From Selaginella moellendorffii (Eukaryota > Streptophyta > Lycopodiopsida > Selaginellales > Selaginellaceae): DNA of 25,565 nt. Position 1 is the first letter of the stretch. Each line of letters opens with the position of its first letter. The notes beneath the pieces are model-generated. The model did no database searches. It was not told the origin of the DNA and saw only the letters and a list, made by a program, of their open reading frames with translations. The position numbers and the translations under genes were made by a program. The stretch spans positions 20,509 through 46,073 of the forward strand of contig NW_003314344.1 of NCBI RefSeq assembly GCF_000143415.4, read 5' to 3'. This document shows, one piece after another, positions 19,160 through 25,565 of this stretch.

Positions 19160-21361
19160 TACCTTTCCTATACACTCTTTTTATAAAATTTGGGTAGGTA
19201 CATGATGAATTTTTGTAGATTCTGATAGTGTAGTTTGTACCCTTTAATGACTTGAAGAACATCTAAGTCAATCACATTTAGGATGATGTCTGTAAAGCTG
19301 TCATATCCTGGTAAAGCAAGAGCAGCACACTCGTTAGCTCGTGTGGCATTATGCCAATTCCCAATGTGGCATAGAGCATGGTAGTTCTAGGAATAAACCT
19401 GGAAAAAAAATAGAATAGAGTTAATTTGTAAATAAAGAAGTCACATGCCTTTTGCTTCTACCCACTAGTGCCTTTTGTGTCAACTGCCATACTCGAAAGA
19501 AGGCAGCCAGATGAAAACTTGACAAATCCATCATTGTTGTCAACTAAGTGTGCGAGAAGGCCTTCCCACATTAGAGAGCGGGGAAGGATCATGACAACCA
19601 CACACTTGTATGTCATGAAGCTGCTTGCAACCTGTAAAGCTTGGGAAATGTGTTGGGCCTACAACACATTCCGTGACAAAGTATCCACCTGCGGTAGTGG
19701 CATCCCATCAGGAAGATGGAAAAAGATGAAATCAATCTTCCTATAAGGTGTAAGCTGACTCAAGCCATGGATCCACCGATCAAGCATGTAAAGCTTCTGA
19801 CTAGTAGCATCTAAAAGCTGCATGTAATCCCCAATGAGAACAGCAACTTCCCCAACACTAGCCGTTGGGGATAGAGGACGAACCTGAAAATTAATTATTA
19901 GAACTAAAAGTTGGAGATAAAATTCATGCTTACTAACATGTTTGTGCATAGCTACAAAGGAGAGCTCTTCCAAGTCATCGTTTGTAGCCGTCCAAATCAA
20001 ATTCCTTACTCTTATGAAAGGTTTCACAATGGCCCCTTCAGGGGTTGTGAGGAGCAGGTGCTACAATCTTTTGTGCTGGAATCTTTTATAAAGTTTACTC
20101 TAGTTCAACGATATTTGGATTTGGCATCTCCTAAATGGTTTCCTGAGTGTGGACTCCTGGGTTTAGTTGTTGAACTTCAACAATGTTGTTATCATAGTTG
20201 GAAAGAGCCTTTGGAAAATAAGAATATAACTCAAGGTTAATATTTCCTAGCTAAGTGCTAAGTTTCACGTGAACCTAGATGATATTCAGGTAGAGATCCA
20301 GCTCAAAGTCTAATGTCAACATCTACTCTATGAGTTCAAGGTATCATAGGCATAGCTCCCTCTCATGTGTACAAGGACAATAGAACTTTGGCTCATACAT
20401 CCTAAGCTTCTTGCCCCTAGTTAGGAGCTTTTGCAAAACACCGGTTGTGTATACTGGTGTGCCAAGGCAATATTTTAAATATCTATAAAGAAAACAAAAA
20501 TATAAATACCAATATATAAACAAGATTTGAGAAAATAAATGTAAACCATATGTCTCACAAGAAATGGTTGTCTTGGTTGGTTCTTGAACTCAGCCAAGCT
20601 CATCCCACCACGTGGAAGCCAACCATTCCCTAGCTTTACAAGACAAGCACAAATATATTCTTCAAGAGTGATACCTGTGCGGGTGCTAGAAAGAAACTTC
20701 TCATCCTAGACTTGTACCATCTCCTCACCAGTGGCAATACTCTAAGAAATGTATGCCTTCTCTTTCATCACCTTCTCCATCCTTATCTTATAACATTTTT
20801 CGTTGTTTCACAGCCAAGTGTTGAGAAGTTCTAAATAAATGCTTTGCAAAGGACATTTTACTCTTAGAGATATTGTAAATGAGTTCTTCCAGTGCTTTAT
20901 CAATTCCTACACATACAAAGAGTTATGCAAATTTTAGAAGAACTTACGAATGTGAGACTAAATCTCGGCAATGCTATCAAACCATTCCTACCTGTATCAT
21001 ATGTCTGCAATCAAGAGCAACTTTTTCACATTTATTCTCTTCATATTCAAAATTCACTGCTCAATTGCATGCCACTCCATCTCCTTTTGCTGGTCGTCCC
21101 CTTGGGCATTTTTAAAGAATGAGGCTCTTTCTCCTTTGATTATGGGCTGCAAGAAACATTATAATATAAGTTGATACATATTTCAACATTAATTTACCTT
21201 CACCCAGACAACAACTAGAAAATCAAGTGGTAGCTGGTACCAAGTCTGTAATTCTTGGCCTTTCCTAGTTACTAGCTTCACTCGAATTACTTCAAATACC
21301 TCACGATTGTACAACATTTGGACCTCTTCTAGTGAAAGCAGTGCTCAATGCCATGTACCAA
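19160..21361 (-). pseudogene. Degenerate paralogue of the ParB-methyltransferase gene, reverse orientation
   Basis: Reading the minus strand, pieces align in order with the gene at 51-3691: TWYQLPLDFLVVVWVK (with RWYKNPVAFMTAVWSK), INVKKLLLIAD (TKVKKLLSVAD), EWFDSIAEI (EWFDIITEI), LIYNISKSK (IIYNISKSK), KAYIS..IATGE (TVYISQTVYEGE), YLKYCLGTPVYT (YLQYRSVPLETPVCT), DDLEELS (EDLEELT), VRPLSPTASVGEVAVLIG (IRPVSPVAFHGEVGIFIG), HLPDGMP at 19704-19718 (DMPDGLP), KFSSGCLLSSMAVDTKG (RFSSGCIMDSVGVETKG), ALPGYDSFTDII (VLPGYDSFTDII). Introns at the same points: 21147-21197, 20907-20947, 20483-20546, 19884-19937, and 19399-19448 (now GC-AG). Motif I is not recognisable. Multiple stops and frameshifts. The 5' part, including the ParB domain, is cut off by the LTR at 21362. 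It diverged long ago, not a recent copy. Confidence 0.82.
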
Positions 21362-21581
21362 TGTTAGGCACCAGCTTTGACGTGGTTCAAAGGGAGGCTC
21401 AAGGCTATATTAAGGAATGTTAGGGTAAGGGATTTAACCTACCCTAGGGATCATAGTGGACTGGTGGCACACTAGAGTTTTTGAGGTAGCTTGGGGCTGG
21501 TTAAATGGTGAGGAACCTCAAGAGGTGGCATAGTAAAGTTTAGGAAGACTAGATTTCTGTCTTTTTGTGCCGGATATAACA
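21362..21581 (+). mobile_element. 5' LTR of Gypsy element Z
   Basis: Begins TGTTAGGCACC and ends GATATAACA, giving TGTTA...TAACA ends, 220 bp, followed after one base by a primer-binding site. It interrupts the reverse methyltransferase paralogue exactly at its left end. No 3' LTR in the window, so no target-site duplication can be tested. Confidence 0.8.
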
Positions 21582-21582
21582 T

Positions 21583-21593
21583 TGGTATCAGAG
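21583..21593 (+). promoter_or_regulatory. Primer-binding site, initiator tRNA-Met type
   Basis: TGGTATCAGAG, the well-known plant retrotransposon primer-binding sequence complementary to the 3' end of initiator tRNA-Met, directly behind the LTR. Confidence 0.88.
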
Positions 21594-21605
21594 GAGTTGA
21601 TTGCA

Positions 21606-22563
21606 ATGGCTAACCAAGTTGAATGTTGGAATCCTATTGTTGATAGTGGTGCCGAAGATGGTGCTGATGGAGCTGCGGAGGTTTGGACCATTCAAGATGT
21701 TGTTCATGAGCTGCGAGCCCTTAATCAAAATCAGCAAAAGATGCAAGACGAGATACATGGCATGATGGATACTATGCACAAACATGTTTAAGCACTCAAG
21801 GCAGGACGTGGTAGCGCTCTAAATAAGCCTTCCTTGGTAGATCAACTCAAGATTCCAACATTTTCCAGTGATAGTGGTATGGACAAGTGTCTTGCCTGGC
21901 TAGCCAATGTGAAGAAGTTCTTGGTTGCTAGGGGAACTCTAGATATAGAGGCTTTAATGACTATTCCAATGGTTTTGTGTGATTTAGGTCTTTCATGGTG
22001 GAATTGGCTTGAGGAGTCTTGTGTTGTGGATAAAAAATCACCAGTGTCTACCATAGATAAGTTTGAGGCTGCTTTCTGTTTACGTTATGCCCCTCACTAC
22101 GATATAGAGAATGCTCACATAGAACTTCGACGTTTCCAGTAAGGCTCGGGGATTATATTGAGAAGCTTACTCATTTAATTAGCCGTGTTCCAATGAAGGA
22201 TCCAGATCAAGACAAGTCGTACTTTCATTTGGCAATACTTGCATCCTTCACAGCCTACAAAGAGTTTCAAGGAGCTCTTTCATGTGGTTTATTGACTTGA
22301 CAATTGATAAGCACAAGTCTCGCCAGCGTTCACAAAGTCCTTCTGTCAAGAATCGTCATGATGATCATCATGGACACAAAGATGGCAACAAGCATCACAA
22401 GTTGAAGTCTGTGGTGACTACTTCAGATGCAAAGGGGTCAAAGAAGCAGAAGTTCTTTGTGAAAAATTATAGGCATGGTTGTCATCATTGTGGTGAGCTT
22501 GGACACTATAAAGCTGATTGTTCACAAGTGAAGAACAAACAACAAGGCAAGAAGAATGATTAA
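21606..22563 (+). pseudogene. gag of element Z, copy A
   Basis: ATG at 21606 (MANQVECWNP) leads into a coiled-coil-like segment (ELRALNQNQQKMQDEIHGMM), a TAA at 21789, then the Gag body (LKIPTFSSDSG, CLAWLANVKKFLVARGT, SWWNWLEES, FEAAFCLRYAPHYD). A frameshift follows near 22141. The end carries a basic stretch and an intact CCHC zinc knuckle, CHHCGELGHYKADC, at 22480-22521. Copy B (24439 onward) retains the sequence lost at the frameshift. Confidence 0.82.
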
Positions 22564-22752
22564 TCTTCTACTGACAGTAAGTTAGATACTAAAAAGTTGC
22601 AAACTTTGCAACGTGAGGATGATCATTCTGGTCAAAGGAAGAAGCTTTCGATCATTTCTCGTCAACTCAATTATGTGTAAAACAAAATGGAGCTTGAGGA
22701 TACTCATGAATCAACTTTAATACTGGAGGGCATGTTCTATGGTGGTCCAAAT

Positions 22753-23345
22753 GTGGATTTTACTAGATAGTGGGAGTGATGACAACTTTGTTTTAGCAAA
22801 GTTTATTGCGGAGCATGGCTTGGTGACATGAGGAGTTATTTCATATATGGTAGAAGGTGGAACTATCTCTACCTAGCATTTCAATGCTTGTGTAGAGAGG
22901 CTAGAAGTGTTAGTTGGCAAAACCACACTTGTGAAGTCTTTTTATCTTGCGGATATCCATCGTATGGATCTCATTCTTGGGATGTCATGGAGACTTTTTA
23001 TCTTGCGGATATCCATTGTGTGGATCTCATTCCTGGGATGCCATGGTTGGTGAAGGTGGATCTGGAGATAAAATGGAGTATTAAGCGTGTCTCACTAGAG
23101 TACAATGGCATTAAAGATATGTGGTTTGGAGAGGGAGTTCAACCTCCAGTTGTTATACTCTCTACTACATCTTTGAAGCAGGATTGTCATAATGGAAAAG
23201 CACTTTTAAGTTACTTGATGTTTGTTTATAACTTGGGGGACCAAGGCATATGTGGGGGAGAAGCAACAGTATAGAATGTACTTGACAAGTTTTTCAATAT
23301 TTTTCCATCTAAACTTCCTCATAGGTTGCCTTCATTACGAGGTGT
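22753..23345 (+). pseudogene. Aspartic protease and pol linker of element Z
   Basis: WILLDSGSDDNFVLAKF carries the D-S-G active site at about 22765. The frame runs, with two stops, through VEGGTIST, LVGKTTLVKSFYLADIHRMD and LILGMSW; a 56-bp tandem duplication then shifts it. The duplicate's frame continues LIPGMPWLVKVDLEIKW to a TAG near 23272, and then LDKFFNIFPSKLPHRLPSLR-GVE, the linker just before RT. Confidence 0.75.
22938..23049 (+). repeat. 56-bp tandem duplication inside the protease region
   Basis: CTTTTTATCTTGCGGATATC occurs at 22938 and again at 22994, and the match continues through ATGGATCTCATTC/GTGGATCTCATTC and GGGATGYCATGG. The period of 56 is not a multiple of three, so it breaks the frame. 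Confidence 0.9.
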
Positions 23346-23369
23346 GGAGTAATATTCTTGTTTTCAGCA

Positions 23370-23751
23370 AGTGGCTTTTCCTTTGACATGGTTATTATGC
23401 AAGAACATGCCATTTGAGTGGAAGAAGCCATAAGAGGAGAGTTTTATGGAGCTAAGACGATTGTTGAGCAAGGCTCCAGTGCTTTGCATTGTTTATCCAT
23501 CAAAACCTTATGAGGTGACATGTGATGGGAGTAGTTATGCATTAGGAGGAGTTCTCATGCAAGAGGGACAACCTATTGCATATGAGAGCCGAACTTTAAA
23601 TCCTGCAAAGCAATGCTATTCCACATATGAGCAAGAATTACTCTCTATTGTTTATGCTTTGGGGATGTGGTGGCACTATCTTTATAGTGCAGTGGTTGTG
23701 GTGTTGACAGATCATAAACCATTTTTGTATTTTTCACACAAAAGGAGTTAA
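23370..23751 (+). pseudogene. RNase H of element Z, RT deleted in front
   Basis: Starts VAFPLTWLLCKNMPFEWKKP (the RT/RNase H connection), then ELRRLLSKAPVL, VTCDGSSYALGGVLMQEGQP with the catalytic Asp, YSTYEQELLSIVYAL with the Glu, and VVVLTDHKPFLYF with the next Asp. The frame 23446-23751 is intact. The RT domain that should lie between RGVE (about 23345) and this start is missing entirely. Confidence 0.85.
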
Positions 23752-23771
23752 ACACTAATCAAGCTCGTTGG

Positions 23772-24438
23772 ATGATCAAACTCATGGAGTTTGGGGAGTT
23801 TCCTATTGAGCATCATTTGGAAAAATCAAATGTGGTGGTAGATGCTTTATCTCATGTTCATCATGTGACAGCATTACAAACACGGTTTTGTCATTATTTG
23901 AATAAGGTGGTCAGCAAGTTTGGGCAATTGGTTGAGCGTGCTCAAACTCAGGATGCTGAGGTGCCCTTTTTGCCAGACCAGATAGAAACCCTTTTCTCAT
24001 TGGTGGATGGGATTCTCTACTATAATGGCCGTGTATATTTGCCATAGGTGGATGTGTTAATTACCCAAGTTTTATTCCACTATCATGATCGTCCAGAGGC
24101 CGGTCATATTGGGGGGAAGAAGACATATAAGTTGATTAAGTGCAATTTTTATAGGAGGAATATGAAGGTTGATATTTTCGAGTATTCTAAATCATGCGAG
24201 CTTTGTTAGCGGGTTAAGATGCCACAGGAGAAGCTGAGGGGACTGTTGCAACCTTTACCTATTCCTCAAAGCCATTGGTGTAGTATCTTTATAGACTTCA
24301 TCACTTGTTTGCCACAAACACAGAAGCAAAAGGAGCAAGTATGGGTCATAGTGGATGGATTGACAAAGTATGTGTGGTTGTTGGCTCTTCGAAAGACTAT
24401 CACTGCCTCAGACTTCATTGTGGTCTACTTGGAGAAGG
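23772..24438 (+). pseudogene. RNase H tail and integrase of element Z, truncated
   Basis: MIKLMEFGEFPIEHHLEKSN and VVVDALSHV end the RNase H. A stop at about 24045 precedes an HHCC-like integrase zinc domain (FHYHDRPEAGHIGGKKTY, CELC), another TAG after CELC, then QPLPIPQSHW, IFIDFITCLPQ with the first catalytic Asp, and VIVDGLTKYVWLLALRKT. It stops at YLEKE: the second Asp and the Glu of the catalytic triad, and the C-terminus, are replaced by gag copy B in the same frame. Confidence 0.82.
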
Positions 24439-25565
24439 AGCAAAAGATGCAAGACGAGATGCATGGCATGATGGATACCATGGATGAGCGTGTTGAGGCA
24501 CTCGAGGCTAGACATGGTAGCATTCTGAGTAAGCTTTCCTTAGTAGATCGACTCAAAATTCCAACTTTTTCGGGTGATGGTGGTGTGGACGAGTGTCTTG
24601 CTTGGCTAGCCAATGTGAATAAGTTTTTGGCTACTAGGGGAACTCCAGATGTAGAGGCTTTATTGGCCATTCCAATGGTTTTGCATGATGTGGGTCTTCA
24701 ATGATGGAATTGGTTTGAAGAGTCTCGGTTGTAGATAAGAAACCACCAATGTCTACCATGGATGAGTTTGATGCTGCTTTCTGTTTATGTTTTGCCCCTC
24801 ACTACGATGTGGAGAATGCTTGCCCAGAACTTTGACATTTCCAGTCAGGGAAAATGACACTCAAGAATTATATTGAAAAGCTTACTCACTTGATTAACCG
24901 TATTCCAATGAAGGATCCAGATCAAAACAAGTCTTACTTCATTGATGGCCTTCATAGTGAGAGCATGCAACAACACTTGCGTCATTCTCAGCTTACAAAG
25001 AGTTTGGAAGAGCTTTTGGATGCAATTTGTCAACTTTGACAATAACAAACACAAGTCTCGCAAGTGTTTGCAGAGTCCTTTTGTCGAGAATCGTCATAAT
25101 GATTGCTATGGACACAAGGATGGGTACAAGCATCACAAGTTGAAGTCAATGGTCACTACTTCGGATGCAAAGGGTCAAAGAAGCAGAAGTTCTTTGTGAA
25201 GAATTATATACAAGGTTGTCATCACTGCAGCGAGCTTGATTATTACAAGGCTAATTGTCCATAGCTGAAGAACAAGCAGCAGGGCAAGAAGAATCGCTAA
25301 TCTTCTACTAACAGTAAATCAAATATTAAAAAGTAGCAAACTTTGTAGCGTGAGGATGATGGGGATGACTATTTTGGTTGGAGGAAGAGGCTTTTGATCG
25401 TTGCTCATCAACCCACTTGTATATGGAACAAGATGGAGCTTGAGGATACTTGTGAATCAGCTTTAATGTTGGAGGGCATGTTTTGTGGTGGTCCAATGTG
25501 GATTTTACTGGATAATGGGAGTGATGACAATTTTGTTTCAGTGAAGTTTGTTATGGAGCATGGCC
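24439..25565 (+). pseudogene. gag (and protease start) of element Z, copy B, runs off the window
   Basis: From AGCAAAAGATGCAAGACGAG on, this matches copy A from 21733, about 2.7 kb earlier, but lacks the LTR, primer site and gag start. It reads QKMQDEMHGMMDTMDERVEA, LKIPTFSGDGG and so on, with a TGA at about 24702 and shifts near 24720-24850. It keeps the part lost in A (MTLKNYIEKLTHLINRIPMK). In its zinc knuckle (about 25219-25260) the His is replaced by Tyr, and at the protease site D-S-G has become D-N-G. It continues past 25565. Confidence 0.82.

Noticed and set aside
20879-21174. Three overlapping plus-strand open frames
   Set aside because: They lie antisense to the exons of the reverse methyltransferase paralogue, which explains their coding-like composition.

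Overview
The window looks like repeat-rich nuclear DNA from a land plant. Evidence: Ty3/Gypsy-type retrotransposon remnants with a primer-binding site of the initiator tRNA-Met type, an integrase C-terminus fused to a chromodomain, spliced genes with GT-AG introns, TATA-box promoters, and long AT-rich spacers. The lineage cannot be fixed from sequence alone; a large, transposon-laden genome such as a fern, lycophyte, bryophyte or gymnosperm would fit. Nothing here looks like an RNA gene, CRISPR array or bacterial operon.

Left part (1-6100). A multi-exon plus-strand gene fills 51-3691. It encodes a proline-rich/acidic N-terminus, a ParB/sulfiredoxin-like domain (DGNHRW), a conserved helical middle, an acidic linker, and a C-terminal DNA methyltransferase-like domain in the permuted N4/N6 (beta-class) order: a motif IV-like element (DMPDG instead of DPPY) before a clear SAM-binding motif I (VIDCTAGSGS). 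Most introns are only 49-52 nt. Downstream, a tandem pair of minus-strand genes (4025-4573 and 4832-5386) encodes small paralogous proteins with a CPIC...HCxxC zinc-finger-like motif.

Middle part (6640-15940). Nested, decayed LTR retrotransposons: a Gypsy gag-protease fragment (X), a short-LTR element (LTR 8381-8571) inserted into it, a chromodomain integrase tail with a polypurine tract and 3' LTR start (Y), and a second short-LTR element with both LTRs (11905-12091 and 15747-15937). No reverse transcriptase survives in any of them.

Right part (15940-25565). An AT-rich spacer is followed by a decayed plus-strand transposase-like gene (about 17580-18990). Facing it tail-to-tail is a degenerate minus-strand paralogue of the ParB-methyltransferase gene (about 19160-21361). 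It is spread over several broken frames and recognisable by protein similarity and by matching intron positions. A Gypsy element (5' LTR 21362-21581) inserted into that paralogue, and a second partial gag copy is fused in frame behind its truncated integrase.

The most interesting system is the ParB-methyltransferase family: two diverged copies with conserved micro-introns, and a non-canonical P-D-G in place of the catalytic DPPY in both. It may be a lineage-specific eukaryotic DNA-modification or DNA-binding family of prokaryotic/phage-like architecture.
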